A program made the translations under genes and the position numbers. Below are positions 25,527-35,375 of a DNA stretch of 64,000 nt, one piece after another (the stretch's first letter is position 1; each line of letters begins with the position of its first letter). Below the pieces are notes generated by a model. It was not told the DNA's origin. It was given only the letters and a program-made list of their open reading frames with translations, and made no database searches. The DNA is from Stutzerimonas stutzeri TS44 (GTDB lineage Bacteria; Pseudomonadota; Gammaproteobacteria; Pseudomonadales; Pseudomonadaceae), in assembly GCA_000263395.1 (NCBI GenBank), contig AJXE01000003.1, forward strand, positions 62,001 through 126,000. Reading direction: 5' to 3'.

Positions 25527-27326
25527 TCAGCTATCTACCTTCAATACCGCGAGGAACGCCTCTTGCGGAATCTCTACGCTACCGACCTGTTTCATGCGTT
25601 TCTTGCCCGCCTTCTGCTTCTCCAGCAGCTTGCGCTTGCGGCTCACGTCGCCGCCATAGCACTTGGCCAGCACGTTCTTCCTGAGCGCCTTGACCGTCGA
25701 TCGGGCGATCACCTGGCCGCCGATGGCCGCCTGGATCGCCACGTCGAACATCTGCCGCGGGATCAGCTCCTTCATCTTTTCCACCAGCTGGCGGCCCTTG
25801 TAGGCCGCGTTGTCGCGGTGGACGATCAACGCCAGGGCATCGACCCGCTCGCCGTTGATCAGCACGTCCAGACGCACCAGGTTGGCCGGCTGGAAGCGGT
25901 CGAAACCGTAGTCCAGTGAGGCATAGCCGCGGCTGGCCGACTTCAGGCGGTCGAAGAAGTCCATCACCACCTCGTTCATCGGCAGGTCGTAGCTGACCTG
26001 CACCTGGCTGCCGAGGAAGTGCATGTCGCGCTGCACGCCGCGCTTTTCGATACACAGGGTGATCACGCTGCCCAGGTGGTCCTGAGGCACCAGGATGTTG
26101 GCGTGACAGATCGGCTCGCGCATCTCGGCGATCGAGGCCAGATCAGGCAGCTTGGACGGGTTGTCGACGTAGACGGTATCGCCGTTCTTCAGCACCACTT
26201 CGAACACCACGGTCGGAGCGGTGGTGATCAGGTCCAGGTCGTATTCGCGTTCCAGGCGCTCCTGGATGATCTCCATGTGCAGCATGCCGAGGAAGCCGAT
26301 GCGGAAGCCGAAGCCCAGCGCATCGGAACTCTCCGGCTCGTACTGCAGCGCGGCGTCGTTGAGGGTCAGTTTCTCCAGCGCATCGCGGAAGTCCTCGAAA
26401 TCGTCCGAGCTGACCGGGAAAAGGCCGGCGTAGACCTGCGGCTTGACCCGCTTGAAACCCGGCAGCATCTCGACATCGGGTGTCGCGGAGAGGGTCAGAG
26501 TGTCGCCCACCGGGGCGCCCTGGATGTCCTTGATGCCGGCGATGATGAAGCCCACCTCACCGGCCTTGAGGTCGGCGGTGGCGGTGTGCTTGGGCGTGAA
26601 CACGCCGACGCTGTCGACCTGATGAATCTTGCCGGTCGACTTGACCAAGATCTTGTCGCCCTTCTTCACCCGGCCGTGGCGCACCCGCACCAGCGAGACC
26701 ACGCCCAGGTAGTTGTCGAACCAGGAGTCGATAATCAGCGCCTGCAGCGGCGCCTCGATCTCGCCTTCCGGTGGCGGGATGACCTCGACCAGGCGCTCGA
26801 GCACATCCTCCACGCCCATGCCGCTCTTGGCACTGCAGGCCACGGCGTCGGTCGCGTCGATGCCGATGACGTGCTCGATTTCTTCCTTGACCCGCTCCGG
26901 CTCGGCCTGGGGCAGGTCCATCTTGTTCAGCACCGGCATCACCTCGAGGCCCTGCTCGATGGCGGTGTAGCAGTTGGCCACCGACTGCGCCTCGACACCC
27001 TGCCCTGCATCCACCACCAGCAGCGCGCCCTCGCAGGCGGCCAGCGAGCGGCTGACCTCATAGGTGAAGTCGACGTGGCCGGGGGTGTCGATGAAGTTCA
27101 GCTGGTAGGTCTTGCCGTTCTGCGCCTTGTAGTGCAGGGTCACGCTGTGTGCCTTGATGGTGATGCCGCGCTCGCGCTCGAGATCCATGGAATCGAGGAC
27201 CTGAGCCTCCATCTCGCGCTCGGACAGGCCGCCGCAGATCTGGATGAACCGATCGGCCAGGGTCGACTTGCCGTGGTCGATATGGGCGATGATGGAGAAG
27301 TTGCGGATATGACTCAGGTCACTCAC
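25527..27326 (-). CDS. lepA: Elongation factor 4 (LepA)
   Basis: Ribosome-bound GTPase that back-translocates stalled ribosomes. The 599-aa product has the G1 [12 protein letters not shown], the DTPGHVDF and NKMDLP motifs and the LepA-specific C-terminal domain. GTG at 27326 gives the standard length; the reading that begins at 27443 adds a non-family leader. Confidence 0.97.
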   Translation of the reverse strand: MSDLSHIRNFSIIAHIDHGKSTLADRFIQICGGLSEREMEAQVLDSMDLERERGITIKAHSVTLHYKAQNGKTYQLNFIDTPGHVDFTYEVSRSLAACEGALLVVDAGQGVEAQSVANCYTAIEQGLEVMPVLNKMDLPQAEPERVKEEIEHVIGIDATDAVACSAKSGMGVEDVLERLVEVIPPPEGEIEAPLQALIIDSWFDNYLGVVSLVRVRHGRVKKGDKILVKSTGKIHQVDSVGVFTPKHTATADLKAGEVGFIIAGIKDIQGAPVGDTLTLSATPDVEMLPGFKRVKPQVYAGLFPVSSDDFEDFRDALEKLTLNDAALQYEPESSDALGFGFRIGFLGMLHMEIIQERLEREYDLDLITTAPTVVFEVVLKNGDTVYVDNPSKLPDLASIAEMREPICHANILVPQDHLGSVITLCIEKRGVQRDMHFLGSQVQVSYDLPMNEVVMDFFDRLKSASRGYASLDYGFDRFQPANLVRLDVLINGERVDALALIVHRDNAAYKGRQLVEKMKELIPRQMFDVAIQAAIGGQVIARSTVKALRKNVLAKCYGGDVSRKRKLLEKQKAGKKRMKQVGSVEIPQEAFLAVLKVDS

Positions 27327-27465
27327 AGCTGAACACTCGAAAAATGCCGCAGGCCGATTGCCCGCCGAAAATAGCCGCGAAGTGTAACCGATCGACCATG
27401 CGAGCGCCACGCGCCTCGCCCATTCGCCCGAGCGCTCTGGCACTCAATCGCATAGTCCCGCGGCA

Positions 27466-27492
27466 AGAAAAAGGGCGGTCATAACCGCCCTT
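27466..27492 (-). terminator. Rho-independent terminator between mucD and lepA
   Basis: AAGGGCGGT (27471-27479) pairs with ACCGCCCTT (27484-27492) around a 4-base loop; on the minus strand it is followed by TTTTTCTTG. It separates the algU-mucD unit from the lepA operon. Confidence 0.85.
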
Positions 27493-27514
27493 CCCCGATA
27501 TTGCCGCCAGCGTG

Positions 27515-28924
27515 TTATTCCGCCAGTTTGAAGGTGATGAAGCTCGCGCGCCCCTGACGCAGCACCCGCATCGATACTGAACGATTCTTCGGCAACTGGG
27601 CCGCGACCCGACCGAAGGTCTTGGCCGAATCGATGGCCTGGTTGTTCAGGTGCGTAATCACATCGCCCGGACGCAGGCCGATCATCGCGGCCGGACCATT
27701 GAGAATTTCGGTGATGACTACCCCGCCCTGCAGATCCAGGCTGGCCCGCTGCTCGGCGGTCAGCTCGGAAACCTTGACGCCCAGGCGGTTGTCGCTCTGC
27801 TCCGGCCCGGCGCCCGCTGCGGCGATTTCGTCGCCTTCTTCGGGCAGCGCACCGATCTGCACATCGATGTTGCGCCGCTCGCCTTCGCGCACGACCTCCA
27901 TTCGCGCGGTACTTCCCGGCTTGAGCGCACCGACGAGATGCGGCAGATCGGCAGACATGATGATGGGCTTGCCGTTCATGCTCAGGATCACGTCACCCAC
28001 GCGCAGCCCACCCCGGGCAGCCGGCCCACCGTCCATGACCTGTGCCACCAGCGCACCCGCCGGACGCTCGAGGCCGAACGACTCGGCCAGATCCTTGTTC
28101 ACTTCCTGGATGACCACGCCCAGCCAGCCGCGACTGACCTTGCCGTCGGTACGCAACTGATTGGCGACATCCATCGCCACGTCGATCGGGATGGCGAAGG
28201 ACAACCCCATGAAGCCACCGGAGCGAGTGAAGATTTGCGAGTTGATCCCGACGACTTCGCCCTCGAGATTGAACAGCGGACCGCCCGAGTTGCCCGGATT
28301 GATCGCGACATCGGTCTGGATGAACGGCACATAGCTTTCATTCGGCAGGCTGCGGCCCGTTGCACTGACGATGCCGGCGGTCACGGTGTGATCGAAACCG
28401 AACGGCGAGCCGATCGCCAGGACCCACTCGCCTACCTTGAGCGCACTGGAATCACCCAGCTTGACGGTCGGCAGCCCCTTGCCCTCGACCTTCAGCACGG
28501 CGACATCGGTACGCGGATCGGCACCGACCAGCTTGGCTTCCAGCTCGCTGCGATCGGGCAGACGCACGATGATCTCGTCGGCATCGGCAACCACATGATT
28601 GTTGGTCAGCACGTAGCCGTCAGCCGAGATGATGAAACCCGAACCCAGCGACTGCGCCTCGCGCTGCTGACCACGACCGTCGGGCATCTGGGGAATACCG
28701 CGCTCGAAGAACTCCCGAAAAATCGGCGGCAGGCCTTCCAGATCGGGAATCTGCACCGACGCACCACGAGCCGGCAATTTCTGCTTGGTACTGATGTTGA
28801 CGACTGCCGGGGATGCACTCTCCACCAACGGGGTGAAATCCGGCAGCGCCGCTTGTGCAACAACCGCCTGCCCCAGCAACGCCAGCCCCGCCAAAAAGGC
28901 GAGGCAGCTGTTTCGATTGAACAT
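27515..28924 (-). CDS. mucD: Periplasmic serine protease MucD (DegP/HtrA type)
   Basis: Degrades misfolded envelope proteins and limits AlgU activation. The 469-aa protein has a signal peptide (cut near residue 26), a trypsin-like domain with His110 (LTNNHVV), Asp140 (RTDVAVLKV) and Ser213 (NPGNSGGPLF), and two PDZ domains (about 255-350 and 370-460). Last gene of the algU operon. Confidence 0.95.
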   Translation of the reverse strand: MFNRNSCLAFLAGLALLGQAVVAQAALPDFTPLVESASPAVVNISTKQKLPARGASVQIPDLEGLPPIFREFFERGIPQMPDGRGQQREAQSLGSGFIISADGYVLTNNHVVADADEIIVRLPDRSELEAKLVGADPRTDVAVLKVEGKGLPTVKLGDSSALKVGEWVLAIGSPFGFDHTVTAGIVSATGRSLPNESYVPFIQTDVAINPGNSGGPLFNLEGEVVGINSQIFTRSGGFMGLSFAIPIDVAMDVANQLRTDGKVSRGWLGVVIQEVNKDLAESFGLERPAGALVAQVMDGGPAARGGLRVGDVILSMNGKPIIMSADLPHLVGALKPGSTARMEVVREGERRNIDVQIGALPEEGDEIAAAGAGPEQSDNRLGVKVSELTAEQRASLDLQGGVVITEILNGPAAMIGLRPGDVITHLNNQAIDSAKTFGRVAAQLPKNRSVSMRVLRQGRASFITFKLAE

Positions 28925-28957
28925 GAACTAGCCCCCACTGACGAACTAAAGAAAAAC

Positions 28958-29413
28958 TCACTGCATGCCGGGCGACCCGGCGAGCATCGCCCGCAACACC
29001 ACGGGCTGCAGGCTCGGATCATTCGCCACGCGCTGACTGCGCAGGCGCACGACTGCCCAGGCGACGGCAAATCCGCTCAGCCCTGCCGCGATGATCCAGG
29101 GCTCGCTGGCCGACCACTGAGCCGCCAATGTGGCGGCAATCAGCAGCATGAGCAGGGGGAAAAGATAGACAAGGAGCGCCCCGCGCAGCAACACGCGCTC
29201 CTCAATGCCCAGCACGACGGCGTCACCGACTTGCAGCTTAAGCTCCGACACCGCGCGAACCAGCCCACGTTGTTCGCGCACGTCCAGACGCTCCATCAGG
29301 CCCTGCCCGCAGCCATTTTTCGCAACACAGCCCGAACAGGTACTGCGGCGCTGCGTCTGCACCCAGACGGCACCGGGCTCCACAGCGACAACGCGGCCCT
29401 GCTCTTCGATCAT
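28958..29413 (-). CDS. mucC: MucC / SoxR-reducing RseC family protein
   Basis: A 151-aa inner-membrane protein with a Cys cluster (CSGCVAKNGCGQG, about 26-38) that may bind iron-sulfur or metal, then two membrane helices (about 78-115). The family fine-tunes AlgU signalling or reduces SoxR; its role in pseudomonads is modest. It overlaps the end of mucB by 4 bases. Confidence 0.9.
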   Translation of the reverse strand: MIEEQGRVVAVEPGAVWVQTQRRSTCSGCVAKNGCGQGLMERLDVREQRGLVRAVSELKLQVGDAVVLGIEERVLLRGALLVYLFPLLMLLIAATLAAQWSASEPWIIAAGLSGFAVAWAVVRLRSQRVANDPSLQPVVLRAMLAGSPGMQ

Positions 29414-30342
29414 TGCGACACCGCACGCATCGAAAGCGCCACGCGCTCGGCAGTCCCGAGCGGGATCTCACCCACGACGGTCACCATCACGTCGCCTTCC
29501 GGCGTGCTGATGCGCTTGGCTACCGACGCCGTCGGCCCCATCTGGCTGCGGGCATCGCTCACTGTCGCGTCGCCGAGCGGCTCGAGAAACACGGAGAAGC
29601 TCGCCAGTCCGTCGCCATACGAAAGCCAGGAAACCGACTCACGGGAAATCGGACTCGGCCGCACGTCCGCGCCCTGCAGAACGAAACCCGGCGGCAGCCA
29701 ATCGGAACGCCACACTATCTCAGCCTCATCGGCTGCGGCTTTGAGCGAGACGCTTTCGCACGCCGCGCTCTGACGCACCGACTGCGCATCGGCCGCATCC
29801 GGCTCGAAATGGGTGAACTGAAACCGCTCGAGCAACTGGCCCTTATCGCTGAGCATGAGTGACTTGAGCGGCAGCGCAGTCTCGCGGTCGAGATGCAGCT
29901 CGAAGCTGTAACGGTGCTGATCCTTGGCCATCACGCCCAGTGCGACCGCGGGACGGCCGGCAACGCGGGACTCGCCCATCAGACGAAACTCGTACCACTC
30001 CGAAAGCGCCTTCACGTCGAGACGCCGATCATTCCAGACACCCTGCCGTTCGATCTGCGTCGTCAGCCCGTCGCTGGCGCATTGCACCTGACCGTCGCGA
30101 CGGACGACCTCGATGGCCGGCCCATCGAGCTGCAGCATGCGCTCCTGGAGATGCCCTTCCTCGACTCGGCGCCAGATCGCATGACTGGAAAAGCTGCCAT
30201 TGCGCTCGTAGACGAACGTGCCTGCATAGTTTTGAGTCCGTTCCGCCTGGACGAGCTCGCTCATCCACGTTCCGGCATCAACGGCGAAGGCCGGCATCGA
30301 TAGCCAGCCTCCGAACATCACACACAGCGGTAAGACGCGCAT
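29410..30342 (-). CDS. mucB: Periplasmic negative regulator MucB (RseB)
   Basis: Binds the periplasmic tail of MucA and shields it from AlgW cleavage; displaced by lipopolysaccharide stress signals. The 310-aa protein has a signal peptide (cut after AFA near 20) and the two-domain RseB fold, with ERTQNYAGTFVYER near the N terminus and WRSDWLPPGFVLQ in the second domain. Confidence 0.94.
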   Translation of the reverse strand: MRVLPLCVMFGGWLSMPAFAVDAGTWMSELVQAERTQNYAGTFVYERNGSFSSHAIWRRVEEGHLQERMLQLDGPAIEVVRRDGQVQCASDGLTTQIERQGVWNDRRLDVKALSEWYEFRLMGESRVAGRPAVALGVMAKDQHRYSFELHLDRETALPLKSLMLSDKGQLLERFQFTHFEPDAADAQSVRQSAACESVSLKAAADEAEIVWRSDWLPPGFVLQGADVRPSPISRESVSWLSYGDGLASFSVFLEPLGDATVSDARSQMGPTASVAKRISTPEGDVMVTVVGEIPLGTAERVALSMRAVSQ

Positions 30343-30356
30343 GCTTCTCCCTAACG

Positions 30357-30950
30357 TTAACGTTCTTCCATACTCGCAGCCCGCGCATACGGCAGCGCAC
30401 CCTCGGAGCCACCACCAAATGCCGCCTGCTGTGCGTGCTGGCGCACATAGGAGGGCAGCCGCTCTTCGTGCCAGCGCTCCACCGGTGCTGTCTGGGCAGC
30501 CGTCTGCGCCGGCGCCTCGACCTGTCCTTCGCTGTAGCCGGCCAGAACCGCCGGTCCCTGACCGGCCTGCGGCACGGCAAGTGCCGGCTGAGCGGCCTGC
30601 TGCGCCATCTGCGGACCGGCAACCTCGCTCTGGTTGTACAGGCGAACACCCGCCAGAACGGCGACGGTAACCGAGGCCGCCACGGCCAGGCGCCCCAGAG
30701 CACGCCAGGACGAACCTTGCGACTTGACCGGCGCGGCTTCGTCGGCCAGCGCTGCGGAAACGGCCGCGGCTATATCCAGGCGCGGCTCGAGCAATTCCTT
30801 GTGCATGGCGGCGCGGGCAACCTGGTAGCGCGACCAGGTCGAGCGCATCTGGCCGTCATCGCCCGCGGCGAGTACACGACGTAATTCCAACTCATCCGCT
30901 TCGTTATCCATCACCGCGGACAGCGATTCATGCAGGGCTTCACGACTCAT
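30357..30950 (-). CDS. mucA: Anti-sigma factor MucA
   Basis: Membrane anti-sigma factor that holds AlgU. The 197-aa product has the cytoplasmic AlgU-binding part (SREALHESLSAVMDNEADEL at the start), one membrane helix (about 84-103) and a periplasmic tail. It is full-length, with no sign of the C-terminal truncations that cause mucoidy. AGGAA precedes the ATG at 30950; the reading to 30992 is a shadow. Confidence 0.94.
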   Translation of the reverse strand: MSREALHESLSAVMDNEADELELRRVLAAGDDGQMRSTWSRYQVARAAMHKELLEPRLDIAAAVSAALADEAAPVKSQGSSWRALGRLAVAASVTVAVLAGVRLYNQSEVAGPQMAQQAAQPALAVPQAGQGPAVLAGYSEGQVEAPAQTAAQTAPVERWHEERLPSYVRQHAQQAAFGGGSEGALPYARAASMEER

Positions 30951-30981
30951 GGCGGTTCCTCTCTTGGCTGTCGCCGCTGTC

Positions 30982-31563
30982 TCAGGACTCATGCAACAAG
31001 GGTTGCAACGCTTTATCTATGGCTTCGCGCGCCCGGAAGATCCGTGAACGCACCGTTCCTACGGGACACTGCATCACGCTCGCAATGTCCTCGTAACTAA
31101 GACCATCAAATTCGCGCAGCGTTAGAGCGGTGCGCAAATCTTCGGGAAGCAATTGAATGGTCCGATGTACCGTGTCTTCGATCTCATCCCGAAGCAGCGC
31201 GCGTTCAGGGGACTCGATATCCTTGAGGGCATGATCGCCTTCGTAAAACTCGGCATCTTCGGAACTCACATCGCTGTCCGGCGGACGCCTGCCACGCGCC
31301 ACCAGATGGTTCTTCGCCGTGTTGATGGCGATGCGGTACAGCCACGTATAGAACGCGCTGTCACCGCGGAAATTCGCGAGTGCGCGATAGGCCTTGATGA
31401 AAGCCTCCTGCGCGACATCCTGGGCCTCATGAGAGTCATGAACGAAACGTACGATCAGACCAAGAATCTTGTGCTGGTACTTCAGCACAAGGAGATCGAA
31501 CGCCCGCTTGTCGCCTCGCTGTACTCGCTCAACCAGCTGCTGGTCCTGTTCCTGGGTCAGCAT
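30982..31563 (-). CDS. algU: Extracytoplasmic-function sigma factor AlgU (AlgT, RpoE)
   Basis: Directs envelope-stress and exopolysaccharide genes. The 193-aa protein has region 2 (DVAQEAFIKAYRALANFRG, YTWLYRIAINTAKN) and region 4 (FDGLSYEDIASVMQCPVGTV), and its length matches P. aeruginosa AlgU. Two AlgU-type promoters upstream (31649 and 31821) imply autoregulation. Confidence 0.97.
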   Translation of the reverse strand: MLTQEQDQQLVERVQRGDKRAFDLLVLKYQHKILGLIVRFVHDSHEAQDVAQEAFIKAYRALANFRGDSAFYTWLYRIAINTAKNHLVARGRRPPDSDVSSEDAEFYEGDHALKDIESPERALLRDEIEDTVHRTIQLLPEDLRTALTLREFDGLSYEDIASVMQCPVGTVRSRIFRAREAIDKALQPLLHES

Positions 31564-31622
31564 GGGTACGCCTCCATCCCGCCGAAGGAGTACCGCTCAC
31601 ACCAGCAAATCGACCTGCCAGA

Positions 31623-31649
31623 ATAGACACGGGCTCTACGCAAAAGTTC
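31623..31649 (-). promoter_or_regulatory. AlgU-type promoter, proximal (P3-like)
   Basis: On the minus strand GAACTT (31649-31644), 16 bases, then TCTAT (31627-31623). This matches the GAACTT-N16-TC core of AlgU/sigma-E promoters and lies 60 bases before algU. Confidence 0.75.
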
Positions 31650-31794
31650 TCCCCCTACTAGCAAGCTATCCTGCAATACCTGACGGCGATTGCACCGTAG
31701 TGTCGCAATCGAATTCGCGGTCTGTGCCGCCCTGGTGTCCTTGGCAAACCGAACTGTTGCGCACCAAGAGTCCGACCTGCATACACAACTATTC

Positions 31795-31821
31795 ATTGAG
31801 CGCACCAGGGCAGAAAAGTTC
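31795..31821 (-). promoter_or_regulatory. AlgU-type promoter, distal (P1-like)
   Basis: On the minus strand GAACTT (31821-31816), 16 bases, then TCAAT (31799-31795). With the proximal copy it mirrors the double AlgU-dependent promoters known for algT in P. aeruginosa (from memory). Confidence 0.65.
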
Positions 31822-31910
31822 CATTGGCTCAGCAACATATAATCCCGGCCACTGTCTCGCCACTCGCCTCGCTCTATATACTACGAAACGATTTCTCCGC
31901 GGAACTCGCC

Positions 31911-33527
31911 ATGAGCCACCATCATCGCTACGACGTATTAGTCATCGGCAGCGGGGCCGCCGGCCTGACGCTGGCGCTGAACCTGCCAAGCCATCTGCGC
32001 ATCGCCGTGCTCAGCAAGGGCGACCTCGCCAACGGCTCGACCTACCGGGCGCAGGGCGGTGTCGCCGCCGTACTGGACGACACCGACACGGTGGAATCCC
32101 ACGTCGCCGATACCCTGGTGGCCGGCGGCGGTCTGTGTCGCGAAGAGGCCGTGCGCTTCACCGTCGAGCACAGCCGCGACGCCATCAAGTGGCTCATCGA
32201 ACAGGGTGTACCCTTTACCCGCGACGACGCGCCAGACCGCGAGGATGGCGGCTTCGAATTCCATCTGACGCGCGAGGGCGGCCACAGCCACCGGCGCATC
32301 ATCCACGCGGCCGATGCCACCGGCGCCGCCATCTTCAATACCCTGCTGGCACGCGCCCGGGCCCGAAGCAACATCGAACTGCTGCAGCAGCGCGTCGCCG
32401 TGGACCTGATCACCGAGCGCAAGCTGGGCCTTGCCGGCAAGCGCTGTCTCGGCGCCTACGTACTGAACCGCAACAGTGGCGAAGTGGAAACCTTCCAGGC
32501 GCGCTTCGTCGCGCTGGCCACGGGCGGTGCCGCCAAGGTGTACCTGTACACCAGCAATCCCGACAGCGCCTGCGGCGACGGCATCGCAATGGCCTGGCGC
32601 GCCGGCTGCCGGGTGGGCAACCTGGAGTTCAACCAGTTCCACCCGACCTGCCTGTACCACCCCCAGGCCAAGAGCTTCCTGGTCACCGAGGCGCTGCGCG
32701 GCGAGGGAGCGCTGCTCAAGCTGCCCAATGGCGAGCGCTTCATGCCGCGCTTCGACCCGCGCGAGGAACTCGCGCCGCGCGATATCGTGGCCCGCGCGAT
32801 AGACCACGAGATGAAGCGCTTGGGCATCGACTGCGTCTACCTGGACATCAGCCACAAGCCGGCCGACTTCATCCGCGGCCATTTCCCGACGGTCTACGAG
32901 CGCTGCCTGGCGTTCGGCATCGACATCACGCGCCAGGCCATCCCGGTGGTCCCCGCCGCGCATTACACCTGCGGCGGCGTGGTGGTCGACCAGCATGGCC
33001 GCACCGACATTCCGGGCCTGTATGCGATAGGCGAAACCAGCTTCACCGGCCTGCACGGGGCCAATCGCATGGCCAGCAACTCGCTGCTCGAATGCTTCGT
33101 CTACGGACGCGCGGCCGCCGAGGACATGCTCCGCCAGTTGCCGGACATAGAGCTGGCGGGCGACCTGCCGGGCTGGGATGCCAGCCAGGTCACCGACTCC
33201 GACGAAGACGTGATCATCGCGCACAACTGGGACGAATTGCGGCGTTTCATGTGGGACTACGTCGGCATCGTGCGCACCAACAAGCGCCTGATGCGCGCGC
33301 AGCATCGGGTCAAGCTGCTGCTGGATGAGATCGACGAGTTCTATTCCAACTACAAGGTCAGCCGCGATCTGCTGGAGCTGCGCAACCTCGCACTGGTGGC
33401 CGACCTGATGATCCGTTCGGCCATGCAGCGCAAGGAAAGCCGCGGCCTGCACTTCACCCTGGACTACCCCGAGCAGCTGCCGGTGGCGGTCGACACTATT
33501 CTGCAGCCGCCCACCTATTGCGACTGA
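31911..33527 (+). CDS. nadB: L-aspartate oxidase
   Basis: First step of NAD biosynthesis, oxidising L-aspartate to iminoaspartate with FAD. The 538-aa flavoprotein starts after ATG at 31911 with [16 protein letters not shown] (dinucleotide fold), has the [10 protein letters not shown] block, and the catalytic-region [13 protein letters not shown] and [10 protein letters not shown] segments. It diverges from algU; its 3' end overlaps ygfX on the other strand by 32 bases. Confidence 0.95.
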   Translation: MSHHHRYDVLVIGSGAAGLTLALNLPSHLRIAVLSKGDLANGSTYRAQGGVAAVLDDTDTVESHVADTLVAGGGLCREEAVRFTVEHSRDAIKWLIEQGVPFTRDDAPDREDGGFEFHLTREGGHSHRRIIHAADATGAAIFNTLLARARARSNIELLQQRVAVDLITERKLGLAGKRCLGAYVLNRNSGEVETFQARFVALATGGAAKVYLYTSNPDSACGDGIAMAWRAGCRVGNLEFNQFHPTCLYHPQAKSFLVTEALRGEGALLKLPNGERFMPRFDPREELAPRDIVARAIDHEMKRLGIDCVYLDISHKPADFIRGHFPTVYERCLAFGIDITRQAIPVVPAAHYTCGGVVVDQHGRTDIPGLYAIGETSFTGLHGANRMASNSLLECFVYGRAAAEDMLRQLPDIELAGDLPGWDASQVTDSDEDVIIAHNWDELRRFMWDYVGIVRTNKRLMRAQHRVKLLLDEIDEFYSNYKVSRDLLELRNLALVADLMIRSAMQRKESRGLHFTLDYPEQLPVAVDTILQPPTYCD

Positions 33528-33951
33528 ACTTCAGCCGCACGCGCAAACGCCGGTGCTCCCCCGCCGGCAGCGCATCGCGCGGGATGCAGATACCGCGGGT
33601 CACTCGCTGGCCCGCCAGGCGAAAACGCAATACCACGGCCAGCGGCAGCACCAGGCTGTCGGGGCGCAGCTGGATCGGCTGCCAGCCGGCGCGCTGCGAC
33701 CACAGGCTCCAGCCGCCATCGTCATGGCGCAGACCGCACCAGGCCGCCGGACTGCGCAACAGGATGAAGCACGGCAGGACCCAGGCCGCATGCGCAATGC
33801 AGAATGTCCACAACAGGATCTTGAGCGACAGCGGCGCCGCGGACAGCCCGATGCCGATCAGCGCCAGCCCCTGCACCGACAGATAGAGCCCCAGCAGCAG
33901 GCGCGACGCCTGCCAGTGGCACTCGAACGGCGGATTACTGCGGCTGGACAC
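33496..33951 (-). CDS. ygfX: YgfX family membrane protein
   Basis: A 151-aa protein with two adjacent helices (about 17-60) and a basic C-terminal part. In enterobacteria YgfX is encoded with SdhE and was linked to cell-shape toxicity and membrane function. It starts at GTG and overlaps the sdhE end by 17 bases, and its 3' end overlaps nadB on the other strand. Confidence 0.85.
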   Translation of the reverse strand: MSSRSNPPFECHWQASRLLLGLYLSVQGLALIGIGLSAAPLSLKILLWTFCIAHAAWVLPCFILLRSPAAWCGLRHDDGGWSLWSQRAGWQPIQLRPDSLVLPLAVVLRFRLAGQRVTRGICIPRDALPAGEHRRLRVRLKFSRNRWAAAE

Positions 33952-34189
33952 GATCGAGGATCATGCGAACCATGCGGCGCAGATCCTCGTCTTCGGGTTC
34001 GCCGCGCTGCATGAACCAGCCGAACAGGTCCTGATCCTCGCAGCTCAGCAGCTTGCGATAGCGCTGCTGATCCGCCTCATCCAGCCCCGGATAGACTTCC
34101 TTGACGAACGGCACCAGTAGCACGTCCAGCTCCAGCATGCCGCGGCGGCTCTGCCAGAACAGGCGGTTGAGTTCAGATTGATCGACCAT
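33935..34189 (-). CDS. sdhE: FAD assembly factor SdhE
   Basis: Helps attach FAD to succinate dehydrogenase and fumarate reductase flavoproteins. The 84-aa protein has the signature RGMLELD at 16-22 and the [15 protein letters not shown]-terminal segment. AGGAG precedes ATG at 34189. It forms a pair with ygfX. Confidence 0.95.
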   Translation of the reverse strand: MVDQSELNRLFWQSRRGMLELDVLLVPFVKEVYPGLDEADQQRYRKLLSCEDQDLFGWFMQRGEPEDEDLRRMVRMILDRVQPQ

Positions 34190-34346
34190 GCGACGGCTCC
34201 TTCGAAGGGGGCCGGCATTATAGCGGCAGCCGCCGGCAAGCGGCACGCCGACGACGGTCTATTCGTACATCGCGACCTGTGCAGGCGGCTGCCTTTTCGT
34301 GACCGCCTGCTATGATGGCCGCCCGGATTTTTCACGGCGACCGATC

Positions 34347-35294
34347 ATGACCGACGCAGCCTATTTTTGCCTTCTGTCGCATGAAGGCGTCCTTGCCGTA
34401 CGCGGCCCGGACGCCAGCAAGTTTTTGCAGGGTCAGCTGACCTGCAACCTCAACTACCTCGATCACGACACCTCCAGCCTCGGCGCCCGCTGCACCCCCA
34501 AGGGTCGGATGCAGTCGAGCTTTCGCATTCTGACCGAGGGTGACGGCCTGCTGCTGGCGATGGCCAGCGAGCTGCTGCAGCCGCAGCTCGCCGACCTCGG
34601 CAAGTACGCGGTGTTTTCCAAGTCGCGACTGAGCGATGAAAGCGCGCTCTGGTGTCGCTTCGGCCTGCGCCAGGGGGACGGCGCGCTGGTCAGCCTGGGG
34701 CTAGAACTGCCGCAGGACGCCGATCAGGTGGTACGCGGCAACGATCTGATCGCACTGCGTCTGGCCGATGGACGCGCCGAACTGTGGTGCAAGGCGCAGG
34801 ATGCCGAGCAGGTCCGCCTGCGCCTGGGCGCACAACTGGGCGAAGCCCCGCTCGGGCGCTGGCTGCTCGACCAGATTCGCGCCGGCGTCGGCCAGGTCTT
34901 CGGCAGCACACGCGAGCTGTTCATTCCGCAGATGATCAATCTGCAGGCGCTGGGCGGCGTCAGCTTCAAGAAGGGTTGCTACGCCGGGCAGGAAATCGTC
35001 GCGCGCATGCAGTACCTCGGCAAGCTCAAGCGCAGGCTGTACCACCTCGCTGCCGAAGGTGCGCCGAGCGAACTGCCGGCCGCCGGCGTCGAACTGTTCT
35101 CGCCGGTGCACGGCTCGAGCGTGGGTGAAGTCGTGCTGGCGGCAGCCAGCGAGAGCGGCATGGAACTGCTGGCCGTGGTCCAGGAGGACGCGATAGCCGA
35201 TGGCCGCCTCTTCCTCGGCTCGCCCGATGGCATGCCGCTGAGCCAGCTCGAGCTTCCCTATACCCTGAACGCCGACCAGGAAATCCAGCGCTGA
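34347..35294 (+). CDS. ygfZ: Folate-binding protein YgfZ
   Basis: GcvT-like tetrahydrofolate protein that supports iron-sulfur cluster enzymes such as MiaB. The 315-aa product shows the signature KGCYAGQE near residues 208-215 (usual form KGCYTGQE) and GPDASKFLQGQLTCNL near the start. ATG at 34347 follows a short leader; it diverges from sdhE, its functional relative in cofactor assembly. Confidence 0.93.
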   Translation: MTDAAYFCLLSHEGVLAVRGPDASKFLQGQLTCNLNYLDHDTSSLGARCTPKGRMQSSFRILTEGDGLLLAMASELLQPQLADLGKYAVFSKSRLSDESALWCRFGLRQGDGALVSLGLELPQDADQVVRGNDLIALRLADGRAELWCKAQDAEQVRLRLGAQLGEAPLGRWLLDQIRAGVGQVFGSTRELFIPQMINLQALGGVSFKKGCYAGQEIVARMQYLGKLKRRLYHLAAEGAPSELPAAGVELFSPVHGSSVGEVVLAAASESGMELLAVVQEDAIADGRLFLGSPDGMPLSQLELPYTLNADQEIQR

Positions 35295-35375
35295 AGCCCA
35301 TATGAACGGCGGTCACACGGCCGGCAGCGCAGCGTCGCCGGCCATGACGCAGCACTCCACCACTGAAGGAATCGC

